A DNA stretch of 6,019 nt from an uncultured Bacteroidales bacterium. GTDB lineage: Bacteria > Bacteroidota > Bacteroidia > Bacteroidales > P3. Location: positions 1-6,019 of the forward strand of contig CALCUN010000126.1 in NCBI GenBank assembly GCA_937906975.1. Reading direction: 5' to 3'. The notes beneath the pieces are model-generated. The model did no database searches, was not told the origin of the DNA, and saw nothing but the letters and a program-made list of their open reading frames with translations. Positions 1 to 5,510 of the stretch are shown piece by piece. Position 1 is the first letter of the stretch, and every line of letters begins with the position of its first letter. Made by a program: the position numbers and the translations under genes.

Positions 1-233
1 GTTGATGCATTTCTTTTCGCTTCACTCACAGGTTGTGCAACCTCTTTTGACACAACAGGATAACCATATTTTTTGATAACTTCATCAAATCGCATTTGCG
101 GTCTTACCGTTATAACGTTTTTTTGCGACATTGCAAACTTCTGAATTTCCGGATATTCAAGCCACTGTTCCGGATTATAATCACCGCCAATAAGAAAATG
201 TGGAAAATTCTCGAAAATGGTGTTTTTTTGCAT
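1..233 (-). CDS. Chimeric partial gene: GH42 beta-galactosidase start joined to PAPS-reductase-like segment
   Basis: The gene starts at ATG 233-231 and runs off the left edge after 77 complete codons without a stop. Residues 13-30 (FLIGGDYNPEQWLEYPEI) match the conserved N-terminal beta-strand of GH42 beta-galactosidases, which normally continue with a (beta/alpha)8 barrel. From about residue 31 the sequence changes: TVRPQMRFDEVIKKYGYPVV and the following SKEVAQPVSEAKR resemble the PAPS reductase/DndC-like adenine-nucleotide alpha hydrolase family, in which 'KYGYP-SKE' is a recurrent block. Neither family carries the other's segment, so the reading frame looks like an in-frame junction near bases 140-150. 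An AGGAGA ribosome binding site supports the start. No enzyme activity can be inferred: the GH42 catalytic residues are absent and the remainder is outside the window. It may be a real fusion, a decayed locus or an assembly chimera. The two similarities are recalled by eye, not from a search. Confidence 0.6.
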   Translation of the reverse strand, partial: MQKNTIFENFPHFLIGGDYNPEQWLEYPEIQKFAMSQKNVITVRPQMRFDEVIKKYGYPVVSKEVAQPVSEAKRNAS

Positions 234-238
234 TTTGT

Positions 239-254
239 TCTCCTTTTTCTCCTT
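239..254 (-). promoter_or_regulatory. Strong Shine-Dalgarno region of the leftmost minus-strand gene
   Basis: Read on the minus strand, AAGGAGA (254-248) is followed by a second AGGAGA (244-239), which lies 5 bases before the ATG at 233. This is a textbook Firmicutes-type ribosome binding site and decides the start codon. None of the plus-strand genes to the right has a comparable site, which fits a different origin for this end of the window. Confidence 0.7.
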
Positions 255-288
255 AAGTGTGGTACAATCATGTAGGTGTATTGAAATG

Positions 289-308
289 TTGCGGTCTTGC
301 GACAGCAA
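289..308. repeat. Imperfect inverted repeat (8-base arms, 4-base loop)
   Basis: TTGCGGTC, loop TTGC, then GACAGCAA form a stem of eight base pairs with one mismatch. It lies between the divergent fragment genes and has no T-run, so it is not a clear terminator. It could be an operator, a recombination-site remnant or chance. Confidence 0.35.
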
Positions 309-497
309 TATTATTTTCAGTATATACCTACCAATATGTTAGAGTATAGAGAAAATATGATGCATTTATGTAGAGAATTTTTTCCTACTTTATTAGAAAC
401 ACCAGGATTACTTAGTGATTTAATGTTAAAAAATTTTGAACCTAGTAAATTTCTATATGAAGATTTAGTAAAAAACGAGCAACTTTGGAATGAATAA
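297..497 (+). CDS. Short unrecognised frame, probably a gene fragment
   Basis: This open frame of 66 codons uses a TTG as its first possible start. It is open upstream only to a TGA at 282-284 and has no ribosome binding site; the first ATG is at 336. The predicted peptide is rich in Leu, Phe, Tyr and Glu (for example YIPTNMLEYRENMMHLCREF) and looks like alpha-helical globular protein, with no signal peptide or membrane segment. I do not recognise the family. The TAA stop at 495-497 overlaps the ATG of the PepC fragment at 490 by 8 bases. Removing one A from the A5 run at 471-475 would join ...FLYEDLVK to TSNFGMNKKERI of the PepC frame, so the last residues may be PepC sequence after a frameshift. 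The upstream portion does not resemble the part of PepC expected here, so it is probably a fragment of another gene. Confidence 0.35.
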   Translation: MRQQYYFQYIPTNMLEYRENMMHLCREFFPTLLETPGLLSDLMLKNFEPSKFLYEDLVKNEQLWNE

Positions 498-786
498 AAA
501 AGAAAGAATCCAAACATTTGCAAGTGGATCTTCTCATGCAATGACTTTGTGTGCTGTTGATTTAGATGAAAATGGTAATCCAAAGAAATGGCTTGTAGAA
601 AACAGTTGGGGAGCATCTCACGGTTGGCAAGGACATTTAATAATGACAGACGAATGGTTTGAAGAATATATGTTCAGAGTAGTAGTTGATAAAAAATATG
701 TATCAGCTGATATTTTGAAATATTTAGATCAAAAACCTATCGTTTTACCACCATGGGATCCAATGTTTAGTGAAGATATTTATTAA
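490..786 (+). pseudogene. pepC: C-terminal remnant of aminopeptidase C / bleomycin hydrolase (peptidase C1B)
   Basis: The 98-residue frame is a clear C-terminal end of the PepC/bleomycin hydrolase family, cytosolic cysteine aminopeptidases usually of about 440-450 residues. The catalytic His is visible in GSSHAMTL (His16) and the catalytic Asn in WLVENSWG (Asn38). The family's ending is intact: GHLIMTDEWFEEYMFRVVV, then DQKPIVLPPWDPMF. The N-terminal three quarters, with the catalytic Cys block (Q...GRCW), is absent from this frame and was not seen in the other plus-strand frames upstream. Similarity appears to extend a few codons before the ATG (in-frame NFG at 481-489), so the ATG is an internal Met of the parent gene, not a true start. 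Without Cys it cannot be an active peptidase. The stop lies 11 bases before the next gene, so an intact pepC probably once preceded that gene. Confidence 0.8.
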
Positions 787-796
787 ATAAACTTTG
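766..796 (+). promoter_or_regulatory. Possible Bacteroidota-type promoter before the acidic-protein gene
   Basis: TTTA (766-769), a 19-base spacer and AAACTTTG (789-796) resemble the Bacteroidota sigma-ABfr consensus TTTG-N19-TAnnTTTG with one mismatch in each box. The -7 box ends one base before the ATG at 798, so transcription would have to start at or inside the gene. That makes this a weak call. Confidence 0.15.
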
Positions 797-797
797 T

Positions 798-1517
798 ATG
801 AAGTTTTGTAAGTTCATATATTTTTTTACAATATTGTGCTTCGTCCAAGGGAATATAAAAGCACAAGATGTGGATACGGTCAATTATTTAGACTACAACA
901 CAGAAACCTTTTATGAAGACGAATCGGAAGATTACGAACCCTCGGACGAAGAACAAATATTTCAAGATGAATCTGACAATGCAAGAGAATTGGTTTTGCA
1001 TATAGAGGATTTGTTAAACTATGCCATATATCTTGCAGATAATGACAGTTTAACATATAACTATGCAATATATAAATCAAGCAATGAGTTGGTTGAGTAT
1101 CAAGATCAGCTAAGTAGCCTTGAAGATATTGAAAAAAGATTTGTTGTAGTAAAGAGTGAAGGCGAGAATAACTTTCTCTATTGCAAAGAATACATATATA
1201 ATCAAAATAAAGCTTGGGATTTCATTTACGAAAGACTATATGATGCAGACGGGAAGTTGATTCTTTTTATCCGTCATTACAATACATACAACTCTGCTTG
1301 TGCAGAAGTAGCCCTTGAACGTTCCGAATATTATTGGAACGCAGAAGGCACATTGATTAGAAAGACTTACGAAATTTTTGACTCAAATAACAATCCTCTA
1401 AACATAGAAGAATGTTGGATGGAAAGAGAATTTTACGATAAGATAATGGAATTATCAAATCTTTATTCAACATACCCTTTCCCATTCACACAAGAAGACA
1501 ATGAAGTGCGAGAATAG
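798..1517 (+). CDS. Secreted acidic protein of unknown function
   Basis: The protein has 239 residues. Residues 1-22 form a Sec signal peptide (basic start, hydrophobic FIYFFTILCFV, cleavage likely after ...IKA before Gln23), so the product is periplasmic or secreted. Residues 23-62 carry 16 Asp/Glu and no Lys/Arg, an acidic, probably disordered or ion-binding N-terminal stretch. The rest (about 63-239) looks globular, with several Tyr/Asn/Asp-rich strands such as YERLYDADGKLILFIRHYN and YYWNAEGTLIRKTYEIF, a pattern seen in small repeat-type beta proteins ('Y-N-GxLI'). I do not recognise a named family. The start is the only reasonable ATG. It follows the pepC remnant by 11 bases and precedes coaX by 7 bases, so it probably heads or lies within the coaX-lptC transcription unit. 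It may serve the envelope like its downstream neighbours, but that is inference. Confidence 0.8.
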   Translation: MKFCKFIYFFTILCFVQGNIKAQDVDTVNYLDYNTETFYEDESEDYEPSDEEQIFQDESDNARELVLHIEDLLNYAIYLADNDSLTYNYAIYKSSNELVEYQDQLSSLEDIEKRFVVVKSEGENNFLYCKEYIYNQNKAWDFIYERLYDADGKLILFIRHYNTYNSACAEVALERSEYYWNAEGTLIRKTYEIFDSNNNPLNIEECWMEREFYDKIMELSNLYSTYPFPFTQEDNEVRE

Positions 1518-1524
1518 TAATTCG

Positions 1525-2268
1525 ATGAGGTTAATTATAGACAAAGGTAATACAAGAACGAAAGTAGCTGTTTACAAGAAAGAAGAATTGCTTTCTGTAA
1601 CGGCTGTTGATTACTTAGAAATAGAATTTATCCGCGAATTACTATCAAAATATGACATAAAACACACCATCTTCTCCACAGTTTCAGGAGAAGAAAAGGT
1701 AGAAATTATGCAATATTTAGCAGAAAAAACTACCTTGCTTACAATGAGCGAAGACTTGCTTTTACCTATAAAAATAAACTATTCACCAAAACACACATTA
1801 GGTAAAGATAGAATAGCCGCAATCGTAGGCGGTTACAATATGTTCCCAGAAAAATCAGTATTAGTAATAGATGCAGGCTCTTGCATTTGCATAGACTTCA
1901 TCAATAGCCAAGCAATCTACAAAGGAGGGAGCATTTCATTAGGATTTCAAATGAAATCAAAAGCCTTAAATACTTTTACTGCAAATCTTCCGTTAGTAAA
2001 CATTGGAAATGACAAAGTTCCTTTATGTTCTACCAATACTATTGACTGCATAAAGTCAGGAATAATAAACGGTACTATAGCAGAAATCAAAGGAATGATA
2101 GACTCATATTCAAAAGAAGAAGAAAGCGGATTTAAAATCATACTAACAGGAGGAGATGCAAGCTTTATATCAGAGAATTTGAAAGAAGAAGTAGTAGTAG
2201 AACACAACCTTGTTTTACACGGCTTAAATATGATATTAGATTACAATATTAAAAAAAGAGATGTATAA
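1525..2268 (+). CDS. coaX: Type III pantothenate kinase
   Basis: CoaX phosphorylates pantothenate with ATP, the first step of coenzyme A synthesis, in the cytosol. The 247-residue length is typical. Family motifs in order: nucleotide/phosphate motif IDKGNTR (5-11), GKDR (93-96) with the expected catalytic Asp95, the second phosphate motif IDAGSCICIDF (115-125), GGSISLG (134-140), the TANLP block (152-156) and the adenosine motif LTGGD (207-211). The second phosphate motif has Ser-Cys-Ile-Cys where family members usually show Thr-Ala-x-Thr, and GGSISLG has Leu where Pro is usual. The enzyme is probably still active because the DxGNT and GxDR residues remain. An ATG at 1501 is in frame but would overlap the upstream gene by 17 bases and add MKCENSNS before the conserved strand, so ATG 1525 is preferred. 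Its 3' end overlaps the next gene by 8 bases, suggesting translational coupling. Confidence 0.92.
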   Translation: MRLIIDKGNTRTKVAVYKKEELLSVTAVDYLEIEFIRELLSKYDIKHTIFSTVSGEEKVEIMQYLAEKTTLLTMSEDLLLPIKINYSPKHTLGKDRIAAIVGGYNMFPEKSVLVIDAGSCICIDFINSQAIYKGGSISLGFQMKSKALNTFTANLPLVNIGNDKVPLCSTNTIDCIKSGIINGTIAEIKGMIDSYSKEEESGFKIILTGGDASFISENLKEEVVVEHNLVLHGLNMILDYNIKKRDV

Positions 2269-3535
2269 AAAAATAGTATTTATTTTATTGTTCATTGCTT
2301 TTGCATTCAACACAAAAGCACAAAATACAATAAGTTCACCCTATTCAAAATATGGAATAGGAGACAATGTTGGCTTTACAAATACAATAAATGCGTCTAT
2401 GGGAGGAATTTACAATGCCCTAAGAGATAACAACTTTGTAAACCACAGAAATCCTGCCTCTTACACAGCAATAGACACACAAACCTTTGTTTTTGACATA
2501 GGATACTATTCTAACAATAGAATACTAAGAGCAAATTCCTTAAAATCCTCAGGCAATACAGGAGGAATCTCACACATACTCTTTGCCTTTCCACTAAGCA
2601 AAACGCTAAAAATGGCAGGAGGCATACTACCCGTATCAGTAATTGACTTTTTAGCCTCAGAAAGCTTTCCAAACGACACAGTAGTTGGCTCACACAAATT
2701 CCTTTACGGAGGAGAAGGAGGCATAAACAAAGTAATGTTAGGACTTGCCTATCAACCATCATTTTTTAACAACATTTCTCTTGGAGTAAATGTAGAATAC
2801 CTATTTGGAAACTATTACAGAAGTTCAACACTCACCTTCCCTGACTCAGTAAACACACTATCCTCAAGAAACGAATACAACTATTCAATATCAGCCTTTA
2901 ACTTCAACTTTGGAATGCAATATTTGCAAACCCTAAACAACGGAGATGCACTAACCTTAGGGCTAAACTATGTTTTACCTGCTAATTTACCAACAGAAAA
3001 TCAATACCGTCATTACACCTTTACATACAGTGCAGCAGTAGAAACACTAAGAGATTCCGTACAATACGAAAACACAACAGGAAACATTAAATTACCACAA
3101 AGCTTTGGCGTAGGATTATCATACGAAAGACCAAATAAATTTTTAGTTGGCATGGATTTTGGATACGCACAATGGTCAAACTTCTCAATTCACGATATAA
3201 CCTATCCTGACATACTAAAAGACAATTACACCTTTAACATTGGATGTGAATATAAACCAGACATATATGGCAATTACTTCAAAAAAATAGCATATCGCTT
3301 AGGAGTAAATTACGAAACAGGTCTTATAGAATTGCGTAACACCAATATATCACAAATGGGAGTGTCCTTAGGCTTTGGACTTCCGATAAAGAAACAAGGC
3401 ACACACGTAAATCTATACCTTGAATACGGAAAAAGAGGCACAACTCAAAACAGTCTCATAAGAGAAGACTATTTAAGAGTTGGAGTATCGTTCTCGGCAA
3501 GAGACAGATGGTTTTTTAAAAGAAAATATCAATAA
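2261..3535 (+). CDS. Outer-membrane beta-barrel protein (FadL/PorV-like)
   Basis: The protein has 424 residues. Residues 1-20 form a signal peptide (KKIVFILLFIAFAF, cleavage after ...TKA before Gln21). Mature features typical of Bacteroidota FadL/OmpP1/PorV-like barrels are SPYSKYGIGD (26-35), ASMGG (45-49) and the NPAS motif (64-67), followed by alternating hydrophobic/polar strands with Gly and aromatic girdles. It ends in LRVGVSFSARDRWFFKRKYQ, the 'G-SF-x-WFFKRK' ending recurrent in this group. It should sit in the outer membrane, perhaps as a channel for hydrophobic compounds or as a structural partner. No substrate can be read from the sequence. It overlaps coaX by 8 bases (ATGTATAA) and is followed after 15 bases by the TPR gene. 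The position between coaX and the TPR-lptC pair suggests an envelope-assembly role, which is inference. Confidence 0.85.
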   Translation: MYKKIVFILLFIAFAFNTKAQNTISSPYSKYGIGDNVGFTNTINASMGGIYNALRDNNFVNHRNPASYTAIDTQTFVFDIGYYSNNRILRANSLKSSGNTGGISHILFAFPLSKTLKMAGGILPVSVIDFLASESFPNDTVVGSHKFLYGGEGGINKVMLGLAYQPSFFNNISLGVNVEYLFGNYYRSSTLTFPDSVNTLSSRNEYNYSISAFNFNFGMQYLQTLNNGDALTLGLNYVLPANLPTENQYRHYTFTYSAAVETLRDSVQYENTTGNIKLPQSFGVGLSYERPNKFLVGMDFGYAQWSNFSIHDITYPDILKDNYTFNIGCEYKPDIYGNYFKKIAYRLGVNYETGLIELRNTNISQMGVSLGFGLPIKKQGTHVNLYLEYGKRGTTQNSLIREDYLRVGVSFSARDRWFFKRKYQ

Positions 3536-3550
3536 AACAATAAATAAAGA

Positions 3551-4927
3551 ATGAAGAAAGTAACATTATTAGCTGTAATAGCAGCAATGTTTTGTGTAAC
3601 AGTAGCAAATGCACAAAAGTTTGGAAAAACCCCAGAGGACAGTTCTGCTTGTATAATGAACAATTCTTTATACCAAGAGTTCTATAAACAAAAGAACTAC
3701 AAAGATGCCTACGAACCTTGGGCAAAAGTAGTAGCACACTGTCCACAATACCACGTAAACACATACATTAGAGGAGCCAACATATTAAAAACTATGATTG
3801 CGACAGCTCCTAATGTTGAGATGAGAAACAAATACATCGATGAGTATTTGAATCTACAAGATGTAAGAAGCCAAGCATTTGGAGAAGAATACAACAACAT
3901 TGCACAAAAGGCGAAAATATTATCAGAATATCGTCCTAACGAAACAGAACAAATATTCAAATGGTTCAAAGAAGCAGCAGAAAAAGGCGGAAAGCAATTA
4001 GACGCACAATATTGCCCACTTTACGTTGAGGCAACCGTAAAACACTTAGCTGCAATCAAAGCAAGTTCTGATCAAATGGACGTTTTGTTTGACGCTTACG
4101 ACTACGCATCAGAAACCTTAGAAGAAATCTTAAAGACTTCAAAGAAAGAATTGGAGCAAGCACAAGCAACAGGCAACGCTAAGGCGATAAAAAAAGTAGA
4201 AACAAGCATAAAAAATGCACAAACCTACCTTGCATTAACAGAACAAATCATTGAGCCATTTGCTTCTTGCGATAAAATTATTCCTATCTACGAACCAAAA
4301 TTTGCAGCAAATCCTAACGATGTAGAATTGTTGAGAAAAATCACAACAAACCTTGATCGTAAAAAATGTACAAAATCAGAATTGTTCTTCCAAGCAACAG
4401 AAAACCTTCATAAATTAGAACCAAACGCAAAATCAGCATTTATGATGGGTCAAATGTTAGTTGAAAAAGAAAGATACGAAGAAGCAGTACCATACTTTGA
4501 AGAAGCAATCAACAAATTTGAAGACAACGAATCAAAAGCAAAAGCTTCATACCTATTAGCAACAGCATTGATGAATGCAGGACAATACGGACAAGCACGT
4601 ACAGCAGCATACAAAGTTGCAGAATACGATAAATCATTAGAAGGAAAGGCTGTGTTGATGGTTGCAAACATGTATTTGAAAAGCTCAGTATCTTGCGCCT
4701 CACACGCAGGAAAAATCAGAGGAGCAGCTTGGGCAGCATACGATGAAGCAGCAAAAGTAAAAAACATAGACCCAACTCTTGCAGAAGACGCACAAAGAGT
4801 AATGAACGCAGCACGTTCACAATGGCCATTAAAAGCAGATATGTTCTTTAACTCTATCAATCCAGGAGATGCCTACACAGTAGGATGTTGGATAGGAAAA
4901 GGAACAACAGCCAGATCAAGAGACTAA
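3551..4927 (+). CDS. Secreted TPR protein with conserved cysteines
   Basis: The protein has 458 residues with a signal peptide at 1-21 (LLAVIAAMFCVTVANA, cleavage before Gln22), so it is probably periplasmic. The mature chain is helical: an N-terminal helical hairpin with Cys34 and Cys64 (the latter in AHCPQY), a charged, coiled-coil-prone part at about 185-225 (KKELEQAQATGNAKAIKKVE), then tetratricopeptide units at about 293-325 (SAFMMGQMLVEKERYEEAVP) and 330-362 (ASYLLATALMNAGQYGQART). The tail GDAYTVGCWIGKGTTARSR (439-457) resembles the conserved end of a Bacteroidota TPR family found beside lptC. Further cysteines are at 155, 240, 273, 382 and 446, so disulfides are plausible. TPR arrays bind other proteins; a scaffold role in the outer envelope is inferred from the neighbours. 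The gene is 15 bases after the OMP gene and 22 before lptC, ending with tandem stops TAATAA. Confidence 0.87.
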   Translation: MKKVTLLAVIAAMFCVTVANAQKFGKTPEDSSACIMNNSLYQEFYKQKNYKDAYEPWAKVVAHCPQYHVNTYIRGANILKTMIATAPNVEMRNKYIDEYLNLQDVRSQAFGEEYNNIAQKAKILSEYRPNETEQIFKWFKEAAEKGGKQLDAQYCPLYVEATVKHLAAIKASSDQMDVLFDAYDYASETLEEILKTSKKELEQAQATGNAKAIKKVETSIKNAQTYLALTEQIIEPFASCDKIIPIYEPKFAANPNDVELLRKITTNLDRKKCTKSELFFQATENLHKLEPNAKSAFMMGQMLVEKERYEEAVPYFEEAINKFEDNESKAKASYLLATALMNAGQYGQARTAAYKVAEYDKSLEGKAVLMVANMYLKSSVSCASHAGKIRGAAWAAYDEAAKVKNIDPTLAEDAQRVMNAARSQWPLKADMFFNSINPGDAYTVGCWIGKGTTARSRD

Positions 4928-4949
4928 TAACACAACACACATAAACGGT

Positions 4950-5501
4950 ATGAGAAAGCATAACCTTGCAATAATTTATCTTGCCCTTGCTTTCTCATAC
5001 CTTTGTTTTTCGTGTAGCAAAGACGCACCACAATCCACCAGTGTAAAACAAGAAAACATTCCCTCACAGATAATCAATGACGCCTACCTACTTCGCAGTG
5101 TAGAAGGAAAGGTAGACACAGAGCTAAGAGCAAAAAAAATAGAGATATACAACACCCCCGACAGCTCAAAAATGATATTCCCAAGCGGATTAAACGTAAA
5201 CTTTCTCAATCCCGACAAGACAATAAAAGCAAACCTTTCTTCACTTTACGCCGAAAGCCTTTCGGACAATCTTTACTACCTAAAAGACAGCGTAGTGATA
5301 ATAAACTATAAAGATTTAGACACCTTCTATTGTCAAGACCTTTACTGGAGAAAAGATTCCGCAATAGTAAGGACCGATTTGCCCGTTAGACGCCACAGTG
5401 AAGGCGGAATAGATTACGCAAAAGGCCTAAGAGCAAGAGACGACTTTGACAGCGTAATGGTGAAAAACCCATACGGAACACAAAAAGTAAAAGAAGAATA
5501 A
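4950..5501 (+). CDS. lptC: LPS export lipoprotein LptC
   Basis: LptC is the inner-membrane-anchored periplasmic bridge that receives lipopolysaccharide from the LptBFG transporter and passes it to LptA. The 183-residue product has a lipoprotein signal peptide (LAIIYLALAFSYLCFS) with lipidated Cys22, followed by Ser-Lys-Asp. The LptC beta-jellyroll covers about 43-175: an early strand (AKKIEIYNTPDSSKMIFPSG, 61-80), then NVNFLN, the characteristic 'SSLYAESLSDNLYYLKDSV' segment (97-115), CQDLYWRKDSAIVRTD (128-143) and the closing GLRARDDFDS (159-168). This is the Bacteroidota version, which is lipidated instead of having an N-terminal transmembrane helix. It is the last gene of the predicted operon, 22 bases after the TPR gene. 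The CorC-like transporter and SurA-type chaperone genes that I recall following it in related genomes are absent; a convergent gene lies there. Confidence 0.85.
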   Translation: MRKHNLAIIYLALAFSYLCFSCSKDAPQSTSVKQENIPSQIINDAYLLRSVEGKVDTELRAKKIEIYNTPDSSKMIFPSGLNVNFLNPDKTIKANLSSLYAESLSDNLYYLKDSVVIINYKDLDTFYCQDLYWRKDSAIVRTDLPVRRHSEGGIDYAKGLRARDDFDSVMVKNPYGTQKVKEE

Positions 5502-5510
5502 TAAAAATAA

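Larger units (their letters stand above)
798..5501 (+). other. Predicted five-gene operon: acidic protein, coaX, OMP, TPR, lptC
   Basis: All five genes share one strand. Intergenic distances are 7, -8, 15 and 22 bases, with no hairpin-plus-T-run between them, which supports co-transcription. No ribosome binding sites of Shine-Dalgarno type are visible; the A-rich leaders are normal for Bacteroidota. From memory, coaX followed by an outer-membrane protein, a TPR protein and lptC is a recurrent Bacteroidota order, while the acidic-protein gene seems an addition. The unit ends at the convergent gene 9 bases beyond lptC. Confidence 0.65.

Noticed and set aside
255..310. Sigma-70-like promoter on the minus strand (TTGCTG, 17 bases, TTCAAT)
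   Set aside because: Only 3 of 6 and 4 of 6 consensus matches in a low-GC sequence, not better than expected by chance.
317..616. Open frame of 99 codons on the minus strand
   Set aside because: It lies antisense across the junction of two plus-strand frames, and its peptide shows no recognisable motif. The plus-strand PepC reading is clearly coding.
880..1080. Minus-strand open frame inside the acidic-protein gene
   Set aside because: Antisense shadow of a gene with a good signal peptide; no start signal of its own.
1501..1524. Upstream ATG giving CoaX eight extra residues
   Set aside because: It would overlap the previous gene, and the extra MKCENSNS is outside the conserved fold; the ATG at 1525 begins right at the first beta-strand.
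1947..2207. Minus-strand open frame inside coaX
   Set aside because: Antisense to well-conserved CoaX motifs; low-complexity translation.
2506..2762. Two minus-strand open frames inside the OMP gene
   Set aside because: Shadows with Leu/Cys-rich translations caused by A-rich codons on the plus strand.
3516..3969. Minus-strand open frames covering the OMP-TPR boundary
   Set aside because: Antisense to the signal peptide and first helices of the TPR protein; no coding evidence.
4450..4860. Longest minus-strand shadow (136 codons) within the TPR gene
   Set aside because: Ala/Ser-rich antisense translation of TPR helices, with no recognisable domain and no plausible start signal.
4928..4949. 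Possible terminator between the TPR gene and lptC
   Set aside because: The 22-base gap is A/C-rich with no inverted repeat or T-run; the genes look co-transcribed.
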